Below are positions 1-8,638 of a stretch of 64,000 nt of DNA, one piece after another. The notes under the pieces are model-generated. The model ran no database searches and was not told the DNA's origin. It saw nothing but the letters and a program-made list of their open reading frames with translations. Each line of letters opens with the position of its first letter. Within the stretch, counting starts at the first letter, position 1. Source of the DNA: Sneathiella chungangensis (GTDB lineage Bacteria > Pseudomonadota > Alphaproteobacteria > Sneathiellales > Sneathiellaceae); assembly GCF_009882935.1 (NCBI RefSeq), contig NZ_WTVA01000003.1, positions 1 through 64,000 of the forward strand, written 5' to 3'. The translations under genes were made by a program, and so were the position numbers.

Positions 1-30
1 TTTCATCGTGCCAATCCTCAAACAACTGAA
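1..30 (-). other. possible first codons of a leftward gene leaving the window
   Basis: On the minus strand an ATG lies at positions 6-4 and is preceded by GAGGA about eight bases upstream. This looks like a start codon with a ribosome binding site for a gene that continues beyond the left edge. Only two codons are inside the window, so nothing can be said about the product. The rest of positions 1-88 shows no gene. Confidence 0.25.
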
Positions 31-88
31 AGTTATATCGCGACAATAGGCATTTCGCGCAAATTTATAAAGCCCTCATCGTGGATTT

Positions 89-688
89 TTACGTGATATC
101 CGTGGAGGTATTGAGGAGAATATAGAGGCCGACGGCAATCAGCAGGAAGGGGAGGACCTTCGGCGCGTAGCGTTGCAGGAATGCCTTCATTGACGGATGG
201 CTGACGGCTTTCTGTGCGACGAATGTGAGGGCGCCCGCCGCAATCAGGATGCTTGCCGCCATCCAGCCCGTGAGCCCTGGACGGGTGTCGGAGAGGAGCG
301 GGGCGAGGACGGCGATCGAATCCCAGCTATGGGTGATCATGATCATGGTGATAGTAAGGAAGCTGCCGTCCCTTAGTTTGCCCGTCTCTCCGTCCGGGAT
401 CGCAGCGGATTTGCCGCCCCGCACAAGTTGCCAGAGTTCATACATGCCGATAGTGAGCGGCACCAGCCCGATATAGGGGATGAAATGCAAGGGCAATTGT
501 TGAACCCCGCGCGCGAATAACAGGCAGATACCCAGCATGAGAAGAACGGCCAGAAGATATCCGGTCCGTACCTTCGCGGATCCGTATTTCGGATGCAGCG
601 TCAACGTGATCAGCAGGAACAAATTGTCGATACTGGTCGACAGGAACGCCATGAAACTGACCGAAACGGCAAGGAGGATATCATCCAT
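89..688 (-). CDS. CadD-like (cadmium resistance / LysE superfamily) membrane transporter
   Basis: Predicted 199-residue inner-membrane protein with about six hydrophobic segments. The layout resembles the CadD cadmium-resistance transporter family of the LysE superfamily: an N-terminal STSIDNLFLL segment (residues 17-26), a GLVPLTIGMYELW segment in the middle, a THSWDSIAVLAPL segment holding a second in-membrane aspartate, and a C-terminal LLIAVGLYILL helix. The family exports divalent cations, but its substrates are poorly known, so cadmium specificity is only inference. It lies 36 bases downstream of the deacylase gene on the same strand and is probably cotranscribed with it. The start codon has no clear Shine-Dalgarno sequence, so a coupled or weak start is likely. 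Confidence 0.6.
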   Translation of the reverse strand: MDDILLAVSVSFMAFLSTSIDNLFLLITLTLHPKYGSAKVRTGYLLAVLLMLGICLLFARGVQQLPLHFIPYIGLVPLTIGMYELWQLVRGGKSAAIPDGETGKLRDGSFLTITMIMITHSWDSIAVLAPLLSDTRPGLTGWMAASILIAAGALTFVAQKAVSHPSMKAFLQRYAPKVLPFLLIAVGLYILLNTSTDIT

Positions 689-724
689 GGATGGGTGTCC
701 CGTCCGTCATCATGATTTGGCCTG

Positions 725-1717
725 TCAGGGCGTGACTTCCTTCTGGCCAATATGGAAGAGGCAATCTCCGCGAACCACGCGCGCGCCCTGCCTTTTGGCG
801 AGAATGACGCCGTCCGCCTCGAAAAAGAGTTCGATCGGCGCGCGGCCGGGCGTCTCGACGCGATGGATGAGGGCGGCGGGCTGTCCTTTGGCGACATCTT
901 CACCCGGATCGGCCAGCGGCTCCCAGACACCGGGCTCGGTCGCGAACAGGCTTCCTTCCTCCGCGAAGGCGCGCGGTTTGACGTCGACGGGTTTCGGCGT
1001 CACCGTGACCACGCCAATTTCGTAAAGGGCGCGAAGCAGGCCATTCATCGCAAGTTTCGGCAGCCCTTTCGTGACATTGCCGCCCCCCGCAAGCTCGGTG
1101 AGGATACAGCAAACGCCCTTTCGAACCGCGGCGGCTGAGGAATACCCCCCATATTCATCGCGATCCGTCAGCAAGGTCAGGGGCAGCCCCATCGCCTTGA
1201 CGAGTTTGCGCTTCAACTCCAGATGGGGATCATCGTCATTTAACGAAATGAGCAGGGTCGGCTCATAAAGTAGCGAACTGCCGCCGGAATGAAGATCGAA
1301 CAGAAAATCGACGCGGATCAGCAACGACTCCTCGATATAATGGGCGATCTGCTGCGTCGGCGTTCCGTTGGCGATACCGGGGAAGGCGCGATTGAGATTT
1401 CCCTGATCGAGTGGGGATGTGCGAAGTCCCGCCTCCGCCGCCGGGAAGTTTGCCATGGGCAGGATGATGATCTGCCCGCTTACCTGTTCGAGAGGCAATG
1501 AACGGATAAGATTGGACAGGATCACCTGGCCTTCATATTCATCTCCATGCGTGCCGCCCATCAGCAGAACCCGCGGTCCATCGCCATTTTTGAAGCTGGC
1601 GATCGGGATCGGAATAAATCCGTAGGCCGAGCGGTGCACGGAATGGAGAAGTTCGAGATATCCGGTCTGATAGCCTTCCTGATCGAAATCGACGGTACTT
1701 GAAATAAGCGAGGACAT
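725..1717 (-). CDS. succinylglutamate desuccinylase/aspartoacylase family protein, DoeB-like
   Basis: 330-residue zinc-dependent deacylase of the M14-like AstE/AspA superfamily. The zinc motif GTHGDEYEG (about residues 55-63, with H and E ligands) and the third ligand in FDLHSGG (about residue 140) are both visible. N-terminal residues such as STVDFDQEGYQTGYL resemble DoeB, the N-alpha-acetyl-diaminobutyrate deacetylase of ectoine breakdown. The C-terminal part is the beta-rich domain usual for the family. No other ectoine gene is nearby, so the substrate is not settled: any N-acyl amino acid is possible. It is first in a two-gene unit with the CadD-like gene. Confidence 0.7.
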   Translation of the reverse strand: MSSLISSTVDFDQEGYQTGYLELLHSVHRSAYGFIPIPIASFKNGDGPRVLLMGGTHGDEYEGQVILSNLIRSLPLEQVSGQIIILPMANFPAAEAGLRTSPLDQGNLNRAFPGIANGTPTQQIAHYIEESLLIRVDFLFDLHSGGSSLLYEPTLLISLNDDDPHLELKRKLVKAMGLPLTLLTDRDEYGGYSSAAAVRKGVCCILTELAGGGNVTKGLPKLAMNGLLRALYEIGVVTVTPKPVDVKPRAFAEEGSLFATEPGVWEPLADPGEDVAKGQPAALIHRVETPGRAPIELFFEADGVILAKRQGARVVRGDCLFHIGQKEVTP

Positions 1718-1835
1718 TGGGATTGGAACCTGGTTAGAGATCAGAAACTTTCCATACTATAATCGCCTTTGCCGTCATGTGCCATCATTCGTCCCGGTTT
1801 TTTGATCTTTCTGCAACGCTGCATGGCGCACGAAC

Positions 1836-1863
1836 AAAAAAGCCCGCCGGGAGGCCGGCGGGC
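1836..1863 (-). terminator. rho-independent terminator of the hsp20 gene
   Basis: A 9-bp GC stem (1842-1850 with 1855-1863) with a 4-base loop is followed on the minus strand by six U residues (1836-1841). It starts 25 bases after the hsp20 stop codon. Confidence 0.85.
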
Positions 1864-1887
1864 CATTCTCCTATGAAATGAGGCTAC

Positions 1888-2346
1888 TCAGGCAGCTTTG
1901 TTTTCGATCAGCTTGCCTTTACCCTTGGGCTTGCTGATTTCGATGGTCCGCGGTTTCAATTCCTCCGGAATTTCCCGCACAAGATCGATATGCAGGAGAC
2001 CGTTTTCCATGGTCGCGCCAACTACCTTGATCGTTTCGGCAAGTTCAAAATTCTGCGCGAAGGAGCGGGACGCTAGCCCGCGATGCAGATACTGCACCTC
2101 GTCCTTTTCCTCTTCGGATTTACCCGATACCTTCAATGAATTTTGCGTTGCGACGATCTCGATCTGGTCTTCGTCGAATCCGGCGACCGCCATCGTGATG
2201 CGATAGTTATCGGCGTCTTTTCTTACGATGTTGTAGGGCGGATAGCTGTTTTCGCTGGACGCCCGTTCCAGGGTCCTGAACAGCTGTTCAATACGGTCGA
2301 AACCGACAGTCGTACGCAAAAGCGGTGAAAAATCATAAGCACGCAT
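1888..2346 (-). CDS. Hsp20 family small heat shock protein (IbpA-like)
   Basis: 152-residue alpha-crystallin-domain chaperone that would hold unfolding proteins in the cytoplasm. It starts with the MRAYDFSPLLRTTVGFDRI segment typical of proteobacterial class A small heat shock proteins (IbpA/HspA). The alpha-crystallin domain covers about residues 35-130, with NYRITMAVAGF and the FAQNFELAETIKV strand pair. The ending in EIPEELKPRTIEI carries an IEI-type C-terminal anchor. Length is normal. A strong AGGAGG site precedes the ATG but appears to be folded into an RNA thermometer (2351-2372), and an RpoH-like promoter lies upstream (2438-2467). Single gene with its own terminator. Confidence 0.93.
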   Translation of the reverse strand: MRAYDFSPLLRTTVGFDRIEQLFRTLERASSENSYPPYNIVRKDADNYRITMAVAGFDEDQIEIVATQNSLKVSGKSEEEKDEVQYLHRGLASRSFAQNFELAETIKVVGATMENGLLHIDLVREIPEELKPRTIEISKPKGKGKLIENKAA

Positions 2347-2350
2347 GGTT

Positions 2351-2372
2351 ATATCCTCCTATGAAGCAATAT
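2351..2372 (-). promoter_or_regulatory. ROSE-like RNA thermometer masking the hsp20 ribosome binding site
   Basis: On the minus strand the 22 bases just before the hsp20 start can fold as a hairpin. Outer AUAU pairs with AUAU, and UUGCUU faces AGGAGGA around a CAU loop. A UUGCU segment opposite the Shine-Dalgarno is the hallmark of ROSE elements in alpha- and gammaproteobacterial small heat shock genes, including the imperfect pairing around a G-G mismatch. Folding energy was not computed. Confidence 0.6.
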
Positions 2373-2437
2373 AAATGCGGGTTGCCTAAATCGGCCAAAC
2401 CCTTGATTTCAGACCCTAAATCGGCGCCTGATGCCCC

Positions 2438-2467
2438 ATATATGTGTCATTTTCCCATAGATTCAAG
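2438..2467 (-). promoter_or_regulatory. putative RpoH (sigma-32) promoter of hsp20
   Basis: Minus-strand CTTGAA (2467-2462) and CACATATAT (2446-2438) are 15 bases apart. This resembles the sigma-32 consensus CTTGAA-N(11-16)-CCCCATNT. It leaves a leader of roughly 80 bases, enough for a ROSE element. rpoH itself is in this window (51302-52180). Confidence 0.55.
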
Positions 2468-2556
2468 AGCCGAAAATATGGAAAATTAACTTTTGGCGGC
2501 TAGTTTTTTCGCAAGATTCAAGGCAACATTTATGAGCGGTCAGCGAAGGAAAATTG

Positions 2557-3003
2557 ATGGACGTTGACGATAATGGTGGCACTATGCGTGGTTCGGAAAC
2601 CATCTTTTTCTCCCGGACCTACGACGAAGCGCTGGACCTGGTGAAGGAGGCACGGTCCTATCTTGCCGGTCCCGGGCAGGCGGCGGCGCGCGCCATGCCC
2701 GCGACGGCCAGCTTCGGCTACGCGGCTGAATCACTCCGCCTGACGACGCGGCTCACCGAAAGCATGTCCTGGCTAATGTTTCAGCGCGCCCTGCAGGAGG
2801 GGGAAATCAGCCCCGAAGAGGCGCAGGAGGATGAATGCCATCTGCAGCATGTAAAGGTGTGTCTTGAGGATGAACCGGCCTGCGATCCGGAGTTGTTGCC
2901 CGAGGGCCTGCAATCACTTCTTGAGCGGAGCGAGCGGCTCTACCGTCGGCTGGTCCGCCTGGACGACCAGGGGATGATCAATTACCGGCGCAGCCGCTGC
3001 TGA
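2557..3003 (+). CDS. rcdA: DUF1465 family protein, RcdA (regulator of CtrA degradation)
   Basis: 148-residue small helical protein matching the alphaproteobacterial RcdA/DUF1465 family. In Caulobacter, RcdA is an adaptor that helps deliver CtrA and other substrates to the ClpXP protease during the cell cycle. Visible family features are DLVKEARSYLAGPG (residues about 27-40), the central GYAAESLRLTTRLTESMSWL helix, and QRALQEGEISPEEA. I chose the ATG at 2557, six bases after GAAGGA; a TTG lies directly before it. It is monocistronic, with a terminator 3 bases after the stop. A CtrA-type box elsewhere in the window (48165) fits a CtrA-using organism. Confidence 0.85.
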   Translation: MDVDDNGGTMRGSETIFFSRTYDEALDLVKEARSYLAGPGQAAARAMPATASFGYAAESLRLTTRLTESMSWLMFQRALQEGEISPEEAQEDECHLQHVKVCLEDEPACDPELLPEGLQSLLERSERLYRRLVRLDDQGMINYRRSRC

Positions 3004-3005
3004 CT

Positions 3006-3033
3006 AAAAAAGGCGCCCGGATGGACGCCTTTT
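3006..3033. terminator. bidirectional terminator between rcdA and rpmE
   Basis: AAAAGGCG (3008-3015) pairs with CGCCTTTT (3026-3033), giving U-runs on both strands. It sits between two convergent genes and can serve both. Confidence 0.8.
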
Positions 3034-3063
3034 CACCTCCCGTAACGGGAAATTTCCGATCGC

Positions 3064-3285
3064 TTACTTCAGGCCGAAATTGGCGAAGCGCTTCTTGAAC
3101 TTGGCGACCTGACCGTCGTCACGGAGATGCTGCTGACCGCCGGTCCAGGCCGGATGCGTTTTCACGTCGATGTCCAGCTTCAGAACATCACCTTCCTTGC
3201 CATAGGTCGAGCGGGTTTCGAAGGTCGAACCGTCGGTCATTTCGACGGTAATCGTGTGGTAATCGGGATGTATATCTTTTTTCAT
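3064..3285 (-). CDS. rpmE: 50S ribosomal protein L31
   Basis: 73-residue L31 of the large ribosomal subunit, starting [19 protein letters not shown] and ending in [10 protein letters not shown]. No cysteines are present, so this is the zinc-independent (C-minus) form often seen in alphaproteobacteria. AGGGTGAG precedes the ATG, and a good sigma-70 promoter lies about 50 bases upstream. Confidence 0.96.
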   Translation of the reverse strand: MKKDIHPDYHTITVEMTDGSTFETRSTYGKEGDVLKLDIDVKTHPAWTGGQQHLRDDGQVAKFKKRFANFGLK

Positions 3286-3328
3286 GTCGGCTCACCCTTT
3301 TGGGGACGCTATAATTCACTAAGCGGGC

Positions 3329-3357
3329 CTTATATTAAAGCTTTGGCGTGATGGCAA
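3329..3357 (-). promoter_or_regulatory. putative sigma-70 promoter of rpmE
   Basis: Minus-strand TTGCCA (3357-3352) and TATAAG (3334-3329) are separated by exactly 17 bases, with the rpmE start 44 bases downstream. Confidence 0.6.
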
Positions 3358-3456
3358 GCAAAGATATGATTTTTGGCATTTTTTCTTGCATTCCTGGCCA
3401 TGACCTTTACACCCGAAGACTGGATTTACTCACAAAAATAAGGCAAGGTCTGCTGC

Positions 3457-5265
3457 GTGACTGATGTAAACGGAACCGCCCTCGACAATAATGGCAAGGA
3501 AAAATCGAAACGGGTGGTGATGCGCCTGTGGCAGCTATGGCGATTCGTCGGGCCCTACAAGCTGCAGGCGTCTGGCGCCCTGGTGGCGCTGGTGGTCGCG
3601 GCCGGAACAACGCTCTATATAGGGCAGGCGATCCGGGCGCTGCTCGACAAGGGATTCTCGGCCGGTACGGAAAGCCTCGATCAGGTTTTTGTCGCCCTGA
3701 TGGGCGTGGTGGCGCTGCTCGCGGTGGCGACATTCAGCCGCTATTTCCTTGTCTCCTGGATAGGGGAGCGCGTGATCGCGGATATCCGCAAAGCCGTGTT
3801 CAATCATGTCCTGACGCTCAATCCCGCCTTTTTCGAGATTACCCGGACCGGTGAGGTACTTTCCCGGCTGACCACGGATACGACCCTGATCCAGACGGTG
3901 ATCGGCTCGTCAATCTCGGTGGCGCTCCGCAATTTTCTCCTGTTTGTCGGCGGCCTTGTTTTGCTCGTTGTCACCAGCCCCAAGCTGGCGGGGCTTGTCC
4001 TGCTGGTGGTGCCGCTGGTGCTGGTTCCGATTATCGTTTTCGGGCGCATGGTCCGCAAATTGAGCCGATCCAACCAGGACAGTATCGCCGCGGTCAGCGC
4101 CCGCGCCGACGAGACCTTGCGGGCGATACAGACGGCGCAGGCCTATACCCATGAAGAGCATGACCGCCGGCATTTCAGCGCCGATGTCGAGACGAGCTTT
4201 CGTATCGCCATCAAGCGGATCACGGCTCGGGCCTGGCTGACCGCCCTCGTGATCCTGCTTATTTTCGGGGCCATCGATTTTGTTCTCTGGAGCGGGGCGA
4301 CGTCCGTTGTTGATGGCACGATGTCGGCGGGTACGCTTGGCGCCTTCGTGTTCTATGCCGTGGTTGTCGCCGGTTCCATGGGCTCGCTCAGCGAGGTATG
4401 GGGGGAGCTTCAGCGCGCGGCGGGCGCGTCGGAGCGCCTGCTGGAGCTGCTCTCGGAACAGCCGACCGTCAGGATTGCCGAAAACCCGGTTCCTATTGGC
4501 ACCCGGATCGAAAGCGATATCAGCTTCAATAACGTCAACTTCCATTATCCGTCGCGGCCGAACCAGGCGGCGCTTGATGGCCTTTCCTTTAAGATCAGCA
4601 GGGGCGAGACGGTCGCCCTTGTCGGACCAAGCGGGGCCGGCAAGACGACGGTATTCCAGCTTCTCCTTCGTTTCTATGATCCGCAAAGCGGCACCATCAC
4701 CATCGACGGTACCGATATTGCCGAGGTCGATCCGACGCGGCTACGCGCCCTGATGGGCCTAGTGCCGCAGGATGCGGTGATCTTCGCCGATACGGCCACG
4801 GAGAATATCCGCTATGGGCGGCCGGAGGCAAGTGATGCGGAGGTGCGCGCCGCCGCTGAGGCCGCCGTTGCAACCGAATTCATCAACGCCATGCCGAACG
4901 GCTTCGACACGGAGTTCGGCGAACGGGGGATCAAGCTGTCGGGTGGGCAGAAGCAGCGCATCGCCATTGCCCGGGCGATTTTGCGCGACCCTGAAATCCT
5001 GCTGCTGGACGAGGCGACGTCGGCACTTGATGCGGAGAGTGAGCGGCAGGTGCAGATCGCGCTTGAGCATCTCATGCAGAACCGCACCACACTCGTGATC
5101 GCCCATCGTCTTGCGACCGTCCTCACGGCCGACCGGATCATCGTGCTGGAGCAGGGCCGGATTATCAATCAGGGAACCCATGCGGAGCTGATGGCGGAAG
5201 GCGGGCTTTACGCCAAGCTTGCGAAATTGCAATTCGACGCGGGACGGAGCGCTCTATCCGCCTAG
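3457..5265 (+). CDS. ABC transporter, fused permease and ATPase (MsbA/exporter type)
   Basis: 602-residue half-transporter expected to work as a homodimer in the inner membrane. A six-helix exporter domain spans about residues 35-325. The nucleotide-binding domain has Walker A GPSGAGKTT at about 390, signature LSGGQ at about 494, Walker B ending at D518/E519, and the switch histidine near 550. It resembles the lipid/drug exporter group that often follows rpmE in alphaproteobacteria; the substrate cannot be read from the sequence. The first 20 residues are polar and variable. Its last 12 bases overlap the end of the convergent glycosyltransferase gene. Confidence 0.88.
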   Translation: MTDVNGTALDNNGKEKSKRVVMRLWQLWRFVGPYKLQASGALVALVVAAGTTLYIGQAIRALLDKGFSAGTESLDQVFVALMGVVALLAVATFSRYFLVSWIGERVIADIRKAVFNHVLTLNPAFFEITRTGEVLSRLTTDTTLIQTVIGSSISVALRNFLLFVGGLVLLVVTSPKLAGLVLLVVPLVLVPIIVFGRMVRKLSRSNQDSIAAVSARADETLRAIQTAQAYTHEEHDRRHFSADVETSFRIAIKRITARAWLTALVILLIFGAIDFVLWSGATSVVDGTMSAGTLGAFVFYAVVVAGSMGSLSEVWGELQRAAGASERLLELLSEQPTVRIAENPVPIGTRIESDISFNNVNFHYPSRPNQAALDGLSFKISRGETVALVGPSGAGKTTVFQLLLRFYDPQSGTITIDGTDIAEVDPTRLRALMGLVPQDAVIFADTATENIRYGRPEASDAEVRAAAEAAVATEFINAMPNGFDTEFGERGIKLSGGQKQRIAIARAILRDPEILLLDEATSALDAESERQVQIALEHLMQNRTTLVIAHRLATVLTADRIIVLEQGRIINQGTHAELMAEGGLYAKLAKLQFDAGRSALSA

Positions 5266-6312
5266 AAGATCGTCGAGAACGGCCGCCAGTTGGCCGTGAA
5301 TGCTTTCGGTGCTGAAATGATCCTCATAGTAGCGCCGGGCCGCTGCCGCCCGGCCGGGAAGCTCTGCGCGGCGGTCGTGAAGCTCGCGGACCGCGCCCGC
5401 AAGCGCCTTCGGATTTTCCGGCAGAATTTCGATCAACCCGTCGTTTTTAGGTCCCGGATAGGCGCTTGACGCCCGGGTGATAACCGGCCGACCGCAGGCG
5501 AGCGCCTGATAAACCTTGTTCGGGATCACCCGTGCCGCCTTGTCGCTCGCGCCGAAAACGCCGAGAAGGATATCCGCCCGGTGGATCCGTTCGGGAAGTT
5601 TTTCATAGTCCAGATAATCCTCGAACCGGATCATCGGATGCCCCGCCGCGGCCGCTTCGCAAGCGGATTTGAGCGGGCCGTCGCCGAGCAGGGTCCAGCG
5701 GACGGGCGCGTCGCATAGCGTCGCCGCCTCGACAATCACTTCGGGGGCCTGCAAGCCGATAAAACTGCCGTAAAAAAGGAGCTCCAGCGGTTCGTCCGGC
5801 AATTTTTCCTCAAGCGGCGCCGGGGTGAACAGCTGTTCCTCCGCGCCAAGGGCGATGACCCGGACATGTGCGGTCTTCTGGTTCAGGGTTTCGATAAAAA
5901 AGGCGGCATGTCCCGCGGTATCGGCGATAACTCTGTCCGCGTTGGCAAACAGGGCGCTTTCCGATGCCAGCAGTTTCTTCGCTGACCCGCTCTCCGCCGG
6001 GAATTTTCGCCGCTCAAAAACCTGCTTGTCGTAGGCCGAGATCATCGGATCGAAAATGACGGGCACCTGACGCGTCTTCGCCCATCTGGCCGCCACCGCC
6101 ACGTCCCGTTGGCGAAAGGCGGGTATCCAGAGAAGGTCCGGCATCGTGATGCCTTTCAATGCCGCCTCGATATGGCCAAGGGCGCTCATGCGGGGGTGGA
6201 AATCGATAATCCGCCAGCCGAGCGCGGCAAAGGCCTGGCGGAGGATGCGGTTGCGCGAATAATCGGGATCGAAGCGGCCCCACCAGAGAACGCTTTTCGC
6301 CGCCTCGCTCAT
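5254..6312 (-). CDS. glycosyltransferase (GT-B fold, group 1-like)
   Basis: 352-residue cytoplasmic glycosyltransferase. The C-terminal half carries the nucleotide-sugar site typical of GT-B enzymes: LLFYGSFIGLQAPEVIVEA, a LLGDGPLKSACE segment, and NKVYQALACGRPVITR near residue 270, with the usual end of helix DHFSTESIHGQL. The ATG overlaps the stop of the upstream GT9 gene by four bases (ATGA), so the two are translationally coupled. Last gene of the leftward envelope operon beginning near 10.8 kb; a role in LPS or another surface glycan is inferred from that context. Confidence 0.75.
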   Translation of the reverse strand: MSEAAKSVLWWGRFDPDYSRNRILRQAFAALGWRIIDFHPRMSALGHIEAALKGITMPDLLWIPAFRQRDVAVAARWAKTRQVPVIFDPMISAYDKQVFERRKFPAESGSAKKLLASESALFANADRVIADTAGHAAFFIETLNQKTAHVRVIALGAEEQLFTPAPLEEKLPDEPLELLFYGSFIGLQAPEVIVEAATLCDAPVRWTLLGDGPLKSACEAAAAGHPMIRFEDYLDYEKLPERIHRADILLGVFGASDKAARVIPNKVYQALACGRPVITRASSAYPGPKNDGLIEILPENPKALAGAVRELHDRRAELPGRAAAARRYYEDHFSTESIHGQLAAVLDDLLGG

Positions 6313-7244
6313 GGTTCCAGGTCCAGCTCGCCGATTACCCGGTTGATCGGCAGATTGGCGAGATCGTCTTCCCGCAGGACCCGGACATCTTGCCCCCGTG
6401 GGCGCGACATATTCGGATCGGAGGCGCGGGAGAACAGCACGATGGTCTTGCAGCCGACGGCCGAAATGAGATGGAGCGGTCCCGTATCGTTGCCCACCGC
6501 GAGCATCGCGCCCGCACCCAGCGACGCGATGTCGCCGAAATCGGTCTGCGAGGAAAGGTCGATGGCGGCGGGGCAGGAGCTGCGGATTTTTTCGATCGCC
6601 TCGGCCTCCGCCTTGCCGCCGATCAGGACGGGGGTGATACCCTTGTCATCAAGATATTCCGCAAGTTCGGCGAACCGGATAGCGGGCCAGCGCTTTTCCG
6701 GACGATGGGCCGATCCGCCCGGCACTAGCAGGGCGTATTTCGTCGGCAGGTCGAATCTCGAAATATCCGTCATCGCCCAGGAAAAATCGACCGGTGGGAC
6801 ATTGTCGATGCCGGCGACCTTCAACTGATCGATATGCCGCTCGATCGTGTGGATTTTGGTCCTGAGCGGACTGTCGTGCGGATGCGAGCAGCCCTTGGCG
6901 ATCCCGCACCATTCGGGCTTTCGCCATTTCGGGAAGAAGCGGAAATAGGAATTGCTGCGGGTGGAGGTTTGCAGATCATAGACCCGGTCGAAACGCCCGC
7001 CGCGAAGTTTCCGGATCAGCGGGATCAGCTTGGAAAGCTGCCAGAGTTTCGGTCGTTCATCGATCCAGATATCATCGAACAGGCCGGATTTTTCAAGAAA
7101 TGCCGCGAAGGGACGCGTCGTCAGTAGAACGATGCGCGCATCGCCATGATGGGCGCGGATCGCCTGAAACGGACCCTGCGCCAGGATCACGTCACCAAGC
7201 GCGCCATGCTTGATGACCAGAATATTCCGGCCCTTGCCCGCCAA
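6309..7244 (-). CDS. glycosyltransferase family 9 (heptosyltransferase-like)
   Basis: 311-residue GT9 enzyme resembling WaaC/WaaF/WaaQ heptosyltransferases of LPS core synthesis. Visible marks are KHGALGDVILAQGPFQAIR at residues 13-31, VPGGSAHRPEKRWP in the second domain, and the donor-site NDTGPLHLISAVG starting at N252. It starts on the base after the stop of the MotB-like gene and overlaps the next glycosyltransferase by four bases, so it is tightly coupled on both sides. Acceptor and sugar cannot be told from the sequence. Confidence 0.82.
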   Translation of the reverse strand: MAGKGRNILVIKHGALGDVILAQGPFQAIRAHHGDARIVLLTTRPFAAFLEKSGLFDDIWIDERPKLWQLSKLIPLIRKLRGGRFDRVYDLQTSTRSNSYFRFFPKWRKPEWCGIAKGCSHPHDSPLRTKIHTIERHIDQLKVAGIDNVPPVDFSWAMTDISRFDLPTKYALLVPGGSAHRPEKRWPAIRFAELAEYLDDKGITPVLIGGKAEAEAIEKIRSSCPAAIDLSSQTDFGDIASLGAGAMLAVGNDTGPLHLISAVGCKTIVLFSRASDPNMSRPRGQDVRVLREDDLANLPINRVIGELDLEP

Positions 7245-8606
7245 TTAACGCTCCGTCAGCTTCAGCTCGATACGGCGGTTCCTGAGATAGCCGATCTCGT
7301 CATCGCGCGAATCGATGGGCTGGAATTCGCCAAAACCGGTGGCCGCCAGCCGGTTCGGCGGAACGCCCTGGCTGATCAGGAACTTGGTGACGGAGACCGC
7401 TCGCGCCGTCGACAATTCCCAGTTGGAGGGGAAGCGCGCCGTGCTGATGGGCTGCTTGTCCGTATGGCCGTCGACGCGCAGGATCCAGTCAATTCCCTTC
7501 GGAATATCCTTGGCGATCTCCAGCAGCGTCTCGGCGAACTTTGCCATATCCTGTTTGCCCTGTGGGCCGAGTTCGGCGCTGCCCGCATCGAACAGCACTT
7601 CGGACTGGAAGACGAAACGATCGCCGACGATGCTGATGCCGGGACGGTTCTTGAGAACTTCGCGGAGCTTGCCGAAGAATTCGGAGCGGTATTGCTGCAA
7701 TTCCTGGACCTTTGCGGCGAGCGCCTGGTTGAGGCGCTTGCCAAGATCGGCAATCTGCGCCTGCTGCTCAATATCCTTGGCTTCACTCGCATCAAGCGCG
7801 GCGTTCAGCTTCGCCAGTTCCGCGCGAAGGGCGTTGATCTGCGTATTGAGCAACGCGACCTGAGAGCGGGCGGCGGCGGAGAGCTTTTCCTCTTCCGTCA
7901 GCTTGTCCTGCGTCTGCAGATAGAGCGTTTGCAGCTCGGCGAGTCGGATTTCCCGCTCCTCGATATCCTTCTGGGCGAGATTGGTGCGTTCCTGCTCGTC
8001 GGCGATCCGCGCTTCCAACTCCTTGCTGCGATCCCGAAGAGAGCCGATTTCCGTATCTTTGGCTTCAATGGTTGCCGCCAGCTTGCCAACCTCGTCTTCG
8101 AGTTTCTTGCGGGTTTCCTCGAGCGCCGCAATATCGCGTTTCAGGCTTTCAAGCTCGGCGAGGTTCGCTTTCAGGGCCTCTTCGCTCACCGCCGCCTTTT
8201 CTTCCGCTGCCGCCGTTTTCTCCTTTTCTTCCCGCAGGAGGACGGTAAGACGATCCCGATCCTCTTCCGCGGAAAGGGCGCGGCTGGTCAGCGTATCGAG
8301 CTGGATAATGACGCTGTCCCGTTCTTCCTGAAGCTTCGTCATGTCGAGATTGAGCTGGGCGATCTGGTTTTCGAGATTGGCGCTGGTGCGCCGCTCGATC
8401 GCCAGAAGATCGGCGAGTTCGTTGACCTGCTGATTGAGTTTTTCGAGCGCGGCGTCGCGGCCGGACAGGGCCTGGCTCAAGAAAAACTGCGCCAGAACGA
8501 AGACCACCAGAAGGAAGATGATGACCAGCAGAAGGGTTGTCAGCGCGTCGACAAATCCGGGCCAGATCTCGTATGGAGCGCGTTGTCCGCGGCGTCTACG
8601 AGCCAT
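7245..8606 (-). CDS. MotB/OmpA-like peptidoglycan-binding protein with long coiled coil
   Basis: 453-residue inner-membrane protein. A basic N-terminus leads to one membrane helix (about residues 21-44) preceded by PGFVDALTT, whose D20 is placed like the proton-carrying aspartate of MotB/ExbD/TolR. Residues 50-300 form a long Glu/Lys/Ala-rich coiled coil. The C-terminal OmpA domain (about 315-450) has VLFDAGSAEL, DGHTD, NWELSTARA and RNRRIEL, the residues that bind diaminopimelate in peptidoglycan. This suggests a proton-driven unit reaching the cell wall together with the MotA-like protein just upstream. It is not flagellar MotB by context, since no flagellar gene is near. Confidence 0.8.
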   Translation of the reverse strand: MARRRRGQRAPYEIWPGFVDALTTLLLVIIFLLVVFVLAQFFLSQALSGRDAALEKLNQQVNELADLLAIERRTSANLENQIAQLNLDMTKLQEERDSVIIQLDTLTSRALSAEEDRDRLTVLLREEKEKTAAAEEKAAVSEEALKANLAELESLKRDIAALEETRKKLEDEVGKLAATIEAKDTEIGSLRDRSKELEARIADEQERTNLAQKDIEEREIRLAELQTLYLQTQDKLTEEEKLSAAARSQVALLNTQINALRAELAKLNAALDASEAKDIEQQAQIADLGKRLNQALAAKVQELQQYRSEFFGKLREVLKNRPGISIVGDRFVFQSEVLFDAGSAELGPQGKQDMAKFAETLLEIAKDIPKGIDWILRVDGHTDKQPISTARFPSNWELSTARAVSVTKFLISQGVPPNRLAATGFGEFQPIDSRDDEIGYLRNRRIELKLTER

Positions 8607-8638
8607 AATTTACTCCGTCGTCAGCGGCGGGCATCGTC

